From Marivita sp. (GTDB taxonomy: Bacteria; Pseudomonadota; Alphaproteobacteria; Rhodobacterales; Rhodobacteraceae): 64,000 nt of DNA. A program made the position numbers and the translations under genes. The notes below the pieces were generated by a model. The model made no database searches and had not been told where the DNA came from. It worked only from the letters and a program-made list of their open reading frames with translations. Positions 18,101 to 26,262 of the stretch are shown piece by piece (positions within the stretch are counted from its first letter, which is position 1; every line of letters starts with the position of its first letter). The stretch lies in assembly GCF_020055635.1 (NCBI RefSeq), contig NZ_JAIPUT010000001.1, positions 62,001-126,000 of the forward strand, given 5' to 3'.

Positions 18101-18530
18101 GTATGAGCAATCCAGCCAGGCTCAGTTTCTCAAGCCGACCGTGATCACACTGGTCTACGGGCTTGGGTTCGGCATGTTTCTGGTGCTGCTGATCGTGCCG
18201 TCGCTGATCGCCATTCAGGACGATATCGCGCGGCTGACGATGACGGCCCGACGGGGGTTGCGGTTCCGCAACACCGGCGTGCGCGCGGCGATGGTCTCCG
18301 CGGGGATGCTGATCGTGGCCTGGCTTGGTGCGACCATGGGGGCTTTTGCGATCACCGGTGGGTTGCCGGACGTTCTGACGACGATGCTGGCGGGAACGCC
18401 CTTTGGCGGGCAAGGCACGCTGGCGACGAGCCTCGGTCTGTTCGTATCTGGGTCGGCGATGATCTGTCTGGGGCTGTATGTCGTGGCGGCCATCGCCATG
18501 ACGGTCCTGCGGTCGCGCCGTCCGGCGTGA
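15126..18530 (+). CDS. RND-family efflux pump, inner-membrane subunit (AcrB/HAE1-like)
   Basis: A proton-driven trimeric exporter of 1134 residues starting with GTG. The first membrane helix is NLLLILLIAAGAVSIPN, and two large periplasmic loops follow. The proton-relay helices are recognisable in GIVVDDAIVVGEHADHL (residues about 398-414, with the double Asp) and in the second repeat as GMTGIIINDSIVLVTTIDEKAE. The C-terminus carries two extra hydrophobic segments (MLIVAWLGATMGAFAI and GLFVSGSAMICLGLYVVAAIAMTVL) beyond the usual twelve helices. No outer-membrane factor and no TetR/MarR regulator are next to it, so the substrate cannot be guessed. It converges with the DsbD-like gene, only three bases from stop to stop. 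Confidence 0.95.
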   Translation: MARALSGRAGGILSYFVRHRTVANLLLILLIAAGAVSIPNMRAQFFPDVVIDDVDVSVTWRGAGAEDVDRGIVQVLEPVVLAVEGVESSDAVSREGRASIRLEFEPGWDMSRAADDVQTAVESVTTLPAEAEDPVVRRGGWRDRVTDVVITGPVGVDQLARFADEMSARLFAEGVTRTTIRGLSAPRTVVEVPSANLIAFDISMREIANAIAAEVDTDPAGDVGTGNTRVRTGVEKRSADEIADIVLRSNADGSNLTVGDVGTIIVEGIDRERSYFVGENPAISIRIDRSDQGDAIAIQRTVQEVASEFEASLPDGVSVDLIRTRAEMISGRLDILLDNGLTGLALVLALLFLFLNVRTAFWVAAGIPAAMMAAIAFMYMAGITLNMISLFALIITLGIVVDDAIVVGEHADHLARTGLPPVEAAERAAQRMALPVFSATLTTVIAFFGLVAIGGRFGDLIADIPLTVIAVLTASLVECFLILPNHMAHAIAHSARQHWYDVPSRVVNRGFRWVRETLFRPLMALVIQARYAVLAGAVVLLALQAAQFIRGDVQWRFFNSPEQSSVTGNFAMAPGATRQDTFEMMRIFQTSVEEVARSFEERHGVNPIDYVIAEVGGNAGRGISGADTKDADQLGGISIELIDADLRPFSSGAFVSALQDSVPRHPMVETISFRSWGSGPSSDALDVEFFGASAETLKAASEDLKTALLPYPEVSAVEDSLAYDKEELILELTPQGQALGFTIDGLGQVLRARLGGIEAATYPDGPRSAEIRVELPAGELTADFLERTQMRTPDGAYVQLADIVSVDRRTGFSTVRRENGVRLISVTGDISEEDPARANDIMLALETEILPTIASERQVEYQLSGLSEDEGEFLNDARTGLILSLLAIYLVLSWVFASWTRPLVVMAVIPFGLVGTIYGHAQWDVPLSMFTVVGLLGMTGIIINDSIVLVTTIDEKAEDRGLIPSIIDGAADRLRPVFLTTATTVLGLVPLLYEQSSQAQFLKPTVITLVYGLGFGMFLVLLIVPSLIAIQDDIARLTMTARRGLRFRNTGVRAAMVSAGMLIVAWLGATMGAFAITGGLPDVLTTMLAGTPFGGQGTLATSLGLFVSGSAMICLGLYVVAAIAMTVLRSRRPA

Positions 18531-18533
18531 CGC

Positions 18534-19352
18534 TCAGGGGGTGCAACCCTGGATATCCACCGCCCGCGAGGCGCCGATAATTGTAAAGCGCAGGTCTGAC
18601 CGGTCGACAGCAAAGCTGCGGCCCTCCACATGCACCAGGCGGGTGGACGCATGCAGCGTGCCGCCGTCGCGCCGGCTGTCCGGTTCTGCCACCCAAAGGT
18701 GCGGATTGCCCGCTTCGACCACCACATGTTCGGTGCCGCCCGTCGCCGGCATGTCGATGGCGCTGTGCAGGATCAGCCCGCCCTTGGCACTGACTTCGAA
18801 GCGGCAGGTGACACTGCGGACCCCCGCATCGCCTGCGGTGTAGGGCATGTCGGCCAGGGCCGCCGCGATCACCGGATCGGGACGCGCCGATGCCGGCGGC
18901 AGGGTCGCGGTGAAGGACAGGTTGGCCGGGATGCAGATATCCTTGCACAGGCCGATCTGCATTTCACCGGACAGCTGGATGTCCGCCGCGTCGTCACGCG
19001 CCGTCAGGTGCAGCGGGATCACCACGCTTCGGGTATATCCGACAGACCGCGCCCCCTGTTCGAAGAACACTTCTGGTGAAGGCCAGTTCGCCGAAACCGC
19101 CCCGATGTTGCGCGATCCGGTCCAGTCGAACTGTGGCGGGATGCCGACATCTCCCGGCGCGCGCCAATAGGTCTTCCAGCCCGGTTCGAGCACGATCTGA
19201 ACGGCCGCCATGTGAGACCCGTCGGCCAACCGCCATCCGGGCAACAGCGCAGCCCGCTCGAGACCGGTGGTTTCGCCCGCCTGCGACGCAAGCGGAGTGA
19301 ACAGGGACATCGCCAGGGTACAGGCGGTCAGAAATGGCTTGAACTGTGTCAT
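18534..19352 (-). CDS. Exported DsbD-alpha-like protein (DsbD N-terminal domain only)
   Basis: A 272-residue exported protein. MTQFKPFLTACTLAMSLFTPLASQAGE is a signal peptide. The mature part is the immunoglobulin-like domain of the DsbD/ScsB N-terminus: LEPGWKTYWRAPGDVGIPPQFDWTGSRN is typical, and QIGLCKDICIPANLSF holds the redox-active Cys pair. The membrane (beta) and thioredoxin (gamma) domains of DsbD are missing, so electrons must come from a separate partner. The start was set at ATG 19352; a 44-residue upstream extension lacks a signal and overlaps the region before the YqgE gene. It is divergent from that gene. Confidence 0.88.
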   Translation of the reverse strand: MTQFKPFLTACTLAMSLFTPLASQAGETTGLERAALLPGWRLADGSHMAAVQIVLEPGWKTYWRAPGDVGIPPQFDWTGSRNIGAVSANWPSPEVFFEQGARSVGYTRSVVIPLHLTARDDAADIQLSGEMQIGLCKDICIPANLSFTATLPPASARPDPVIAAALADMPYTAGDAGVRSVTCRFEVSAKGGLILHSAIDMPATGGTEHVVVEAGNPHLWVAEPDSRRDGGTLHASTRLVHVEGRSFAVDRSDLRFTIIGASRAVDIQGCTP

Positions 19353-19485
19353 CCCCAAGCAGATGGCCGGTTTCCGGCGCGATGAAAAGTCACAAACAGG
19401 CGATCCGACCCGGGCCTGCGGCCTGTGTGCTCTTGCAACCCCTTGCCGCGCTGTCCATGTTTGGACGGTGAGCACATATGACATA

Positions 19486-20043
19486 ATGACCGACCTGACG
19501 GGCCAATTGCTGATCGCGATGCCTGGAATGCCCGACCCCCGGTTCGAGCACAGCCTGATCTATATCTGCGCCCATTCCGATGACGGGGCGATGGGTCTGA
19601 TCGTGAACAAGCCCTCGGCGGACGTGACCTTCGAAAACCTGATCGACCAGTTGCCGATCGAGGAGGCGGGCAACGTGTCCGGCATCCGGGTGCATTTCGG
19701 CGGCCCGGTCGAACTGGGCCGGGGCTTTGTCCTGCATTCGCCGGATTTCAGCTCCGAGATGACGACGTTGAACGTCGATGACGGCTTCGCCATGACGGCG
19801 ACGCTGGATGTGCTGGAAAGCATCGCGCAAGGCGGCGGTCCCGAAAAGCGCCTGATCGTTCTGGGATATGCCGGCTGGGGGCCGGGTCAGCTCGAGAGCG
19901 AGCTTGCGGCAAACGGCTGGCTGACCTGCGACGCGAGCAGCGACCTGGTGTTCGACATCGCCGATGGCGACAAGTGGGAAGCCGCGCTGGCAACACTGGG
20001 TGTGTCGCCGCTGGCGCTTTCCTCGGAAGGCGGACGCGCCTGA
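19486..20043 (+). CDS. YqgE/AlgH family protein
   Basis: A 185-residue protein of the UPF0301 (YqgE/AlgH) family. Conserved stretches are LTGQLLIAMPGMPDPRFEHSLIYICAHSDDGAMGLIVNKP at the start and FGGPVELGRGFVLHS near residue 66. The family fold is known, but its biochemical function is unclear; it has been described as a putative transcriptional regulator. The start at 19486 gives the family's N-terminus; an in-frame ATG at 19267 would overlap the divergent DsbD-like gene. It ends 42 bases before the convergent MBL hydrolase. Confidence 0.95.
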   Translation: MTDLTGQLLIAMPGMPDPRFEHSLIYICAHSDDGAMGLIVNKPSADVTFENLIDQLPIEEAGNVSGIRVHFGGPVELGRGFVLHSPDFSSEMTTLNVDDGFAMTATLDVLESIAQGGGPEKRLIVLGYAGWGPGQLESELAANGWLTCDASSDLVFDIADGDKWEAALATLGVSPLALSSEGGRA

Positions 20044-20085
20044 CGCGCAGCCCTTCATCCCGGGATATTTCGAAACCGGAGAGGT

Positions 20086-21132
20086 TCAGGCTTTGGCTTG
20101 AAAGAGCCACGCACCCTCATCGCTCAGTCTTCGGGTGGCGCGGCCCTCGTGCCAGAGATGCTGGCAATGCGCCATCGCCTCGACAAGGGCCAGACCGTAT
20201 TCGGCTTCGCCGATCTTGCGCTTGAACAGCGGCGCAAAGCAGGCGCCTGCCGCCTTGGGCGTGTCGAGATGCGCCTCCAGGCGGCGCAGCGCGCCGTGGT
20301 GGTTTTCGATCAACTGATGCAGCCGCAGCGGCAGCCCGGTGAAGGGCAGTTTGTGACCGCCCAGAACCAGGTGATCGTCGCGGGCGATGGTCGACAGGCG
20401 CTCGCATGCTTCGAGCCAGTCGGCCACCGGGTCGGCCTCGGGTTCGGTGGCATAGACGCCGATATTCGAACTGATCGACGGCAGGATCTGGTCACCGGCA
20501 AGGATGAGATTGTCATCGCGCGACCAGAGCGTGGCATGTTCGGGTGCATGGCCGTTGCCGATATGGATGTCCCAAGTCCGCCCGCCCGCGGTGATCGTGT
20601 CGTCCTGCCGGATGCGGGTGTAGCCCAGAGGCAGAGGCGCAACGCAATCGGCGAAATTGAAGGGCCGTTCGGTCTTGCGTTTTTCGAGGATCGCCGGGTC
20701 CATGCCGCAGCGCTGCCAGAAGCGAAGCGTTTCGGCACTGGGGGTAGCCTGAACGTCAAGCTGAAGCATCCGCCCCATCAGCCAGGCGGTGCGCGTGGTG
20801 ATCAGTTCGACGCCGTGCTCGGACTGGAACCAGCCGGCCATGCCGATGTGATCGGGGTGGTGATGGGTGACGATCACCCGCGTGACCGGCTTGCCCTTCA
20901 GCGGCCCGTCCATCAACCGGGTCCAGAGCGCCTTGCCATGCTGCGAGGCAAAGCCGGTGTCCACCAAGGTCCAGCCGTCGCCATCGTCCAGCGCGTAGAC
21001 ATTCACGTGATCGAGTTTCATCGGCAGCGGCAGGCGCATCCAGAGGATGCCGTCCGCGACCTCTGTCGCGCTGCCCTCTTCCGGCGGGGTGTCCCACGGA
21101 TACCGTATGCCGCCTGTGCTCCGGTCCTTCAT
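20086..21132 (-). CDS. Metallo-beta-lactamase-fold hydrolase, coupled to an acyl-CoA dehydrogenase
   Basis: A 348-residue soluble MBL-fold enzyme. The metal-binding motif VTHHHPDHIGMAG (near residues 108-120) and later ligands GNGHAPEHATLW and LILAGDQIL are intact, so two metals should bind. The C-terminal 100 residues form the helical extension seen in MBL thioesterase or lactonase relatives. The start overlaps the stop of the acyl-CoA dehydrogenase (ATGA), so the two act together. A thioester or ester hydrolase acting on the dehydrogenase product is a reasonable guess and no more. Confidence 0.88.
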   Translation of the reverse strand: MKDRSTGGIRYPWDTPPEEGSATEVADGILWMRLPLPMKLDHVNVYALDDGDGWTLVDTGFASQHGKALWTRLMDGPLKGKPVTRVIVTHHHPDHIGMAGWFQSEHGVELITTRTAWLMGRMLQLDVQATPSAETLRFWQRCGMDPAILEKRKTERPFNFADCVAPLPLGYTRIRQDDTITAGGRTWDIHIGNGHAPEHATLWSRDDNLILAGDQILPSISSNIGVYATEPEADPVADWLEACERLSTIARDDHLVLGGHKLPFTGLPLRLHQLIENHHGALRRLEAHLDTPKAAGACFAPLFKRKIGEAEYGLALVEAMAHCQHLWHEGRATRRLSDEGAWLFQAKA

Positions 21133-22829
21133 GCCGCCAGATCATCCAGGCTGAGGGCATAAAGCGCGTCCGCGCCCTGCCGTGCGTGGGCCAGCAGGCC
21201 GGCATGCTCGGGCAGCAGGCGGTTGATATAGAAGGTCGCCAACCGCTCATGGGCGCCGCCCTTATCTGCGCGGGCCGCCTTGAGGTGGAAATGCGCTCCC
21301 AGCACGCGGGCGAAGCCACGCAGATAGGGCACGGAGCCTGCAAAACGGTCCTGCGCGCCCTGGGCGACCATCCACTCGGTGGTTTCACGCAAGGTCTCGC
21401 ACGCCTGCCAGACCGCTTCGGCCAGGTCGGGCAGATCGGCGCGGGTCGCTTCAGCCTCGGCCTCCATCTCGTCCAGCAGGTTGTAGGCCGCGTCGCCGCC
21501 ATCCATCAGCTTGCGTCCGACAAGGTCCATCGACTGGATGCCGTTGGTGCCTTCGTAAATCGCGGTCACGCGCACATCGCGCGAATATTGTGCCGCGCCG
21601 GTTTCTTCGATGAATCCCATACCGCCATGCACCTGCACGCCAAGCTCGGCCACGTCAATCCCGGTCTCGGTGCCGAACGCCTTGGTGATCGGTGTCAGAA
21701 GGGCGGCGCGCGCGGCCCAGTCGGCATGTCCCGTCGCGGTCTCCATGTCGATCGCCACCGCATTGGCCAGCGCAATCGCACGCGAGGCAAAGGTCTCGGC
21801 CTTCATCGTCGCCAGCATCCGGCGCACATCGGCATGATCGGTGATGGAGTTGTTCTCGGTCCGGCCCTGCTTGCGGCCCTCGGCATAGGCCAGCGCGTGC
21901 TGATAGGCCCCATCGGCCACGCCGATGCCCTGCACACCGACACCAAGCCGCGCATTGTTCATCATGGTGAACATGGCGCGCATGCCGTCGTGTTCCCCGC
22001 CGATCAGCCAGCCGGTCGCGCCGTCATACTCCATCACGGCGGTCGGGCTGCCATGCAGACCCATCTTGTGTTCGAGGCTTACCACCCGGAGACTGTTGGC
22101 GACACCGGGCACGCCAGTGTCATCCGGAATGCGCTTGGGCACCAGGAACAGGCTGATCCCCTTGGTGCCGGGCACCGCGTCGGGCAGTCGGGCAAGGACA
22201 AGATGGCAGACGTTTTCGGTGAAATCGTTGTCACCCCACGAAATGTATATCTTCTGCCCGGTGATCGCATATGTGCCATCGCCATTCGGCACGGCCCTGG
22301 TCGTCAACGCGCCCACGTCGCTGCCCGCCTGCGGTTCGGTGAGGTTCATCGTGCCCATCCATGCGCCGGAAATCAGCTTGGGCAGGTACAGCGCCTTGAT
22401 CTCGTCGCTGGCATGATTCTCGATCGCCTCGATCTGGCCCTGCGTCATCAGCGGCGCCAACTGGAGCGACAGGCAGGCGGCGCTCATCATGTCGTTGACC
22501 GCGGTGGCCATCGCCATCGGCAGGCCCATGCCGCCAAACTCCGGATCGGCGGAAATCGCGATCCAGCCACCCTCGGCAATCGCCCGGTAGCCCTCGTCGA
22601 ACCCCGGGGAGGTCCGAACAACGCCGTTCTCAAGCCGCGCCGGATGCAGATCACCGGCGCGCCGCAGCGGGGCCAGGACCTCTTCGCACAACTTGGCCGC
22701 TTCGCCCAGAACCGCGTCGACGGTTTCGGGTGTCGCCTCGGCAAAGCGGTCGGTCGCTGCCACGTGTTCGAACCCGACCACGTGGTCCAACAGGAAACGG
22801 AATTCGGAAAGGGGGGCGCGATAGGTCAT
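21129..22829 (-). CDS. Acyl-CoA dehydrogenase, long DmdC-like type
   Basis: A 566-residue FAD-dependent dehydrogenase. MNLTEPQAGSDVGALTTRA and ITGQKIYISWGDNDFTEN are the flavin and substrate motifs. YEGTNGIQSMDLVGRKL contains the catalytic base region. The C-terminal 120 residues are the extra helical domain of long acyl-CoA dehydrogenases, as in DmdC (methylmercaptopropionyl-CoA dehydrogenase of DMSP breakdown) and FadE-like paralogues. Roseobacters carry several such paralogues, so the substrate is open. The gene lies immediately upstream of the MBL hydrolase and probably shares its promoter. Confidence 0.92.
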   Translation of the reverse strand: MTYRAPLSEFRFLLDHVVGFEHVAATDRFAEATPETVDAVLGEAAKLCEEVLAPLRRAGDLHPARLENGVVRTSPGFDEGYRAIAEGGWIAISADPEFGGMGLPMAMATAVNDMMSAACLSLQLAPLMTQGQIEAIENHASDEIKALYLPKLISGAWMGTMNLTEPQAGSDVGALTTRAVPNGDGTYAITGQKIYISWGDNDFTENVCHLVLARLPDAVPGTKGISLFLVPKRIPDDTGVPGVANSLRVVSLEHKMGLHGSPTAVMEYDGATGWLIGGEHDGMRAMFTMMNNARLGVGVQGIGVADGAYQHALAYAEGRKQGRTENNSITDHADVRRMLATMKAETFASRAIALANAVAIDMETATGHADWAARAALLTPITKAFGTETGIDVAELGVQVHGGMGFIEETGAAQYSRDVRVTAIYEGTNGIQSMDLVGRKLMDGGDAAYNLLDEMEAEAEATRADLPDLAEAVWQACETLRETTEWMVAQGAQDRFAGSVPYLRGFARVLGAHFHLKAARADKGGAHERLATFYINRLLPEHAGLLAHARQGADALYALSLDDLAA

Positions 22830-22967
22830 GCGTTCGGGTCCTCTGGTGTCTTGGCGACTGTCACGCGGCTTGGCATTCGGGTTCGGGAACGGTAAGCAGC
22901 TTGGAAATATGGTGCGACCCTGACGAATGCGGTCCGTGCCATCAACAAAAACGCGGCGTCACGACGG

Positions 22968-23921
22968 ATGAACCTGTCTTCCCCCGAGATCCTGCCGGAC
23001 ACGGCCCAAGGGCACAGCCGTGCCGCAAGGATTCTGAGCACCGGTGGCCTTGTCGCCTTCCCGACCGAGACGGTCTACGGCCTTGGCGGCGATGCCTGCG
23101 ACGATCGCGCGGTGGCGCGGATCTACGAGGCCAAGGGCCGGCCCAGCTTCAATCCCCTGATCGTGCATTTCGCCGATCTCGACACGCTGAAACAGAACGT
23201 GCACTGGACGACCGAGGCCGAGCTCCTGGCCCGGACCTATTGGCCCGGACCGCTGACGCTGGTTCTGAAGAAACGCGCCGACAGCCCGATCTCGCCGCTG
23301 GTGTCGGCGGGGCTCGAGACGATCGCGGTGCGGCTTCCGGCCCATGCCACGGCGCGCGCCATTCTCAGGGCGGCTGGATGTGGCGTGGCCGCGCCTTCGG
23401 CCAACCGGTCCGGGCAGATCAGCCCGACCCAGGCGGCGCATGTGGTGGCCAGCCTTGGTGATCGGGTGGACGCGGTCGTCGATGGCGGCGCCTGCGCGGT
23501 CGGCGTGGAATCGACGATTGTCGGCCTGCTGGACAAGCCCGTTCTGCTGCGCCCCGGAGGCATCACCGAAGAAGACCTCGCCCACACGCTGGGCCGCCAC
23601 CTGGCCGTCCGGCACAAGGCCGAGGCAATCTCCGCGCCGGGCCAGCTGATGTCGCATTACGCGCCGCATGCCCATGTCCGTCTGAACGCGACCGAATGGC
23701 TGCCGGGTGAATTGCGGCTCGGTTTCGGAGAGGTGGACTGCGATCTCAACCTGTCCGAGACGGAGGATCTGGTCGAGGCCGCCGCGCATCTCTTCGACTA
23801 CCTGCACCAGCTGGACGCCCGCCGGGCCGAGGTGATTGCCGTGTCGCCGATCCCGCATGAAGGGCTGGGCATCGCGATAAACGACCGTCTCAGCCGGGCC
23901 GCCGCGCCGCGCGACGATTGA
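22968..23921 (+). CDS. Threonylcarbamoyl-AMP synthase, Sua5 type
   Basis: Makes threonylcarbamoyl-AMP from threonine, bicarbonate and ATP for the t6A modification of ANN-reading tRNAs. The 317-residue protein has the YrdC catalytic domain: GGLVAFPTETVYGLGGDA (residues about 26-43), KGRPSFNPLIVHF, PSANRSGQISPT, and GVESTIVGL with RPGGIT. The C-terminal Sua5 domain begins after residue 220 (SAPGQLMSHYAPHAHVRL). The presence of that second domain makes it Sua5 rather than the short TsaC. It is divergent from the acyl-CoA dehydrogenase across 138 bases. Confidence 0.95.
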   Translation: MNLSSPEILPDTAQGHSRAARILSTGGLVAFPTETVYGLGGDACDDRAVARIYEAKGRPSFNPLIVHFADLDTLKQNVHWTTEAELLARTYWPGPLTLVLKKRADSPISPLVSAGLETIAVRLPAHATARAILRAAGCGVAAPSANRSGQISPTQAAHVVASLGDRVDAVVDGGACAVGVESTIVGLLDKPVLLRPGGITEEDLAHTLGRHLAVRHKAEAISAPGQLMSHYAPHAHVRLNATEWLPGELRLGFGEVDCDLNLSETEDLVEAAAHLFDYLHQLDARRAEVIAVSPIPHEGLGIAINDRLSRAAAPRDD

Positions 23922-23931
23922 CGCCTACGGC

Positions 23932-23954
23932 CCTGCCATCCAGCGCCCGGCAGG
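23932..23954. terminator. Weak stem-loop between convergent Sua5 and MBL genes
   Basis: CCTGCC pairs with GGCAGG around an 11-base loop in the 36-base gap between the two convergent stop codons. There is no T-run. It may act in both directions but is weak. Confidence 0.35.
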
Positions 23955-23957
23955 ACT

Positions 23958-24926
23958 CTAGTCGAACTTCCAGAGCGCCGGAACAAAGCTGTAGGCCTCG
24001 CCGTCGCGCATGACATGTCCCACGCCGGGGAACGGGAAGTGATAGCCCAGAACGGCCATCCGGTCGGTCGCGGCCATGTCCAGAAGCCGCTTGCGGGTGG
24101 CCACGGTCTGATCCCCGTCTGAATCGAAATTGTTGTACCACTCGGGGTGCGCAAAGTTGGTGTAGGCGTGGCTCATTGCGTCGCCAAGCGCGATCAGTTG
24201 CTGGCCGCCGCTTTCCACGACCACCGCCATGTGGCCCGGCGTGTGGCCGGGTGTGTCGATCACGCGGACACCGGGAACCACCTCGAACCCGTCCGACATC
24301 AGTTCCCAGTCTGCGCCATCGACAGTGATCGAGTTCTGTGCGCCGACAACGAATTGCTGCATCTCGGTCGGCACCTGTGTCGCCAGCCCGTCCTGCATCC
24401 AGTAATCATGCTCGGTCTCGCCCAGGAAATAGGCGGCACCCGGGAGGATCGCCTCGTCGAAATCGTCGCGAATACCCCAGATGTGATCCGGGTGTGCGTG
24501 GGTGATGACCACATGGGTGATGCCCGACGCGTCGATCCCCGCCGCATCCATATTCGCCCAGAGCCGCCCGGCGGTGTCCATGAACCGATTGCCCGATCCG
24601 ACATCCACCAGCACCGTGTTGCCGCCAATCTCGACGATCAGGTGATTGGTGTGCGATGTGTTGGTTTCGGTCGACAGGTAATGCTGCGCCAGGAACGCCT
24701 TCACCTCGGCGGGGTCTGCGTTTACCCCAAGCCCCTCGGTCGGCAGGGCCAGGTATCCGTCCGACAGGATGGTGATCCTTGCATCTCCCAGCGTGAACCG
24801 GAAATGGGCCGGATTGCCGCCCTCCGGTCCGCCCAGTTCGGCCAGGGCCTGCACGCCGGGAAGCGCAAAGGCAGGCATCGCTGCGGCGGTTTTCAGAAAA
24901 CTGCGGCGTGTCGGGCGCAAAAGCAT
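23958..24926 (-). CDS. Tat-exported metallo-beta-lactamase-fold hydrolase
   Basis: A 322-residue MBL-fold protein. The N-terminus MLLRPTRRSFLKTAAAMPAFALPG carries a twin-arginine motif (TRRSFLK) and a hydrophobic stretch, so it should be folded and metal-loaded in the cytoplasm and exported to the periplasm by Tat. Metal ligands are in VVITHAHPDHIWGI, DTPGHTPGHMAVV, ALGDAMSHAY and LGYHFPFPGVGH. The start was set at 24926 by a GGAGGAG ribosome binding site. Such proteins include quorum-quenching lactonases and other periplasmic esterases; the substrate is unknown. It is divergent from an orphan TRAP binding protein. Confidence 0.9.
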   Translation of the reverse strand: MLLRPTRRSFLKTAAAMPAFALPGVQALAELGGPEGGNPAHFRFTLGDARITILSDGYLALPTEGLGVNADPAEVKAFLAQHYLSTETNTSHTNHLIVEIGGNTVLVDVGSGNRFMDTAGRLWANMDAAGIDASGITHVVITHAHPDHIWGIRDDFDEAILPGAAYFLGETEHDYWMQDGLATQVPTEMQQFVVGAQNSITVDGADWELMSDGFEVVPGVRVIDTPGHTPGHMAVVVESGGQQLIALGDAMSHAYTNFAHPEWYNNFDSDGDQTVATRKRLLDMAATDRMAVLGYHFPFPGVGHVMRDGEAYSFVPALWKFD

Positions 24927-24984
24927 GGTGTCTCCTCCCAGAGATAAATTCAGATTTGTGAATAACATGGGGGCGATACGCGCT

Positions 24985-25005
24985 GCAATTGCGATTTGCA
25001 AAATC
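24985..25005. promoter_or_regulatory. Possible operator in the MBL/TRAP divergent region
   Basis: GCAATTGC (24985-24992) is a perfect palindrome. It is followed directly by GATTT-GCA-AAATC (24993-25005), a five-base inverted repeat around a 3-base centre. Both sit in the 266-base divergent region between the Tat-MBL gene and the TRAP protein gene. They look like half-sites for a dimeric repressor, but there is no independent support. Confidence 0.25.
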
Positions 25006-25192
25006 TGCGACGGGGAAGGACCGACAGCAATTCCCACCGATCGCGAAATAGGGCTGAAAGCTCAGGGTCATAGCCCCAAGCCGGTCGCGCCGCAGATGCG
25101 AGTCGTTTGCAACCACCGACCCGAAGCCTTACATGACCACCGTGCTGCGGTGCAGCAGTACGCTTTTTCGCTTCAGACAGGAGGCGCAGACC

Positions 25193-26242
25193 ATGGGCTT
25201 TTTCAAGACAGCCGCTTTCACCGCCATGCTTGGCATGACCGCAACCGCCGGGATCGCGCAGGAGGTCACGCTGCGCTTTCAGCATTTCGTGTCGCCGAAC
25301 TCGGCGAACCCGAAATATTTTCTCGATCCCTGGGTCGAAAAGGTCGAAGCCGAATCGAACGACCGGATCAAGATCGAGATCTACCCGTTCATGCAGCTGG
25401 GCGGCAAAGCCACCGCGCAATATGACCTGATCCGCGATGGCGTGATCGACGGCGGCTGGGTGATCCCCGGATACACGCCGGGCCGTTTCCCCGAAGCCGA
25501 GGCGCTGGAATTGCCCTTCATGGTGACCAAGAGCGCCGAGGAAGCCTCGCGCGCCGCGTGGGCCTATACGCAGCAGCATCTGATGGACGATTTCGCCGAC
25601 GTGCACCTGATCGCCGCGCACATGCACGGGCCGGGGATCGTGCACAAGACCGGGCCCGCGATTGAGGACCTGACCGATTTCGCCGGTCTCAAGCTGCGTG
25701 GCCCGTCGCGGCCGGCGACCTTGCTGCTCGACAAGCTGGGGGCGGAACCCATCGGCCTGCCAGTGCCGCAATTTCCTGAAGCGCTGTCGAAGGGCGTCGT
25801 TGATGGCGGTGTGATCACGTGGGAGATGTCGCCCTCGCTCAAGCTCGATGAACTGACAGACAGCCATACGGATGTGGCGGGCGACAAGTCGCTCTACAAC
25901 CTCTATTTCCTGTGGGCGATGAACAAGGACAGCTACAATGCGCTGCCCGATGACCTCAAGGCGGTGATCGACGCCAATTCGGGGCTTGAAACCTCGGCCA
26001 TGGCGGGCCGCGCGCATGACATTGGCGACCGCGAGGGGCGGGCGCTCATGGAAGACGCGGGCAACGAGATCGCCACGCTGAACGAGGCCGAAACCGCGCG
26101 GATCGTGGCGCTGGGCAATGCGGTCACGCAGGACTGGATCGCCGAGATGACCGAGCGCGGTCTGGATGCGGCGCAACTGGTCGACGACGCCCGCGCGGCG
26201 GTCGAGGCGACACGCGACACCGCCACCGATACCGACGGTTAG
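25193..26242 (+). CDS. TRAP transporter substrate-binding protein, DctP family (orphan)
   Basis: A 349-residue periplasmic binding protein with a signal peptide (MGFFKTAAFTAMLGMTATAGIAQE). TRAP motifs include LRFQHFVSPNSANPKYFLDPWVEKVE, YDLIRDGVIDGGWVIPGYTPGRFPEAEALELPFM and GLKLRGPSRPATLLLDKLGAEPIGLPVPQFPEALSKGVVDGG. The arginine of KLRGPSR is where the carboxylate-binding Arg of DctP proteins lies. The membrane subunits DctQ and DctM are not in the neighbourhood. The start was set at 25193 by a GGAGG ribosome binding site. The ligand is probably a small organic acid. Confidence 0.93.
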   Translation: MGFFKTAAFTAMLGMTATAGIAQEVTLRFQHFVSPNSANPKYFLDPWVEKVEAESNDRIKIEIYPFMQLGGKATAQYDLIRDGVIDGGWVIPGYTPGRFPEAEALELPFMVTKSAEEASRAAWAYTQQHLMDDFADVHLIAAHMHGPGIVHKTGPAIEDLTDFAGLKLRGPSRPATLLLDKLGAEPIGLPVPQFPEALSKGVVDGGVITWEMSPSLKLDELTDSHTDVAGDKSLYNLYFLWAMNKDSYNALPDDLKAVIDANSGLETSAMAGRAHDIGDREGRALMEDAGNEIATLNEAETARIVALGNAVTQDWIAEMTERGLDAAQLVDDARAAVEATRDTATDTDG

Positions 26243-26262
26243 GCCGGACCGGCAGCCAGGGG

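Noticed and set aside
15141-18413. A 1090-residue open frame on the minus strand under the RND pump gene
   Set aside because: It is the mirror of a clear pump gene. Its translation is rich in Arg, His, Asp and Gln without any family motif, as expected for the antisense of GC-rich coding DNA.
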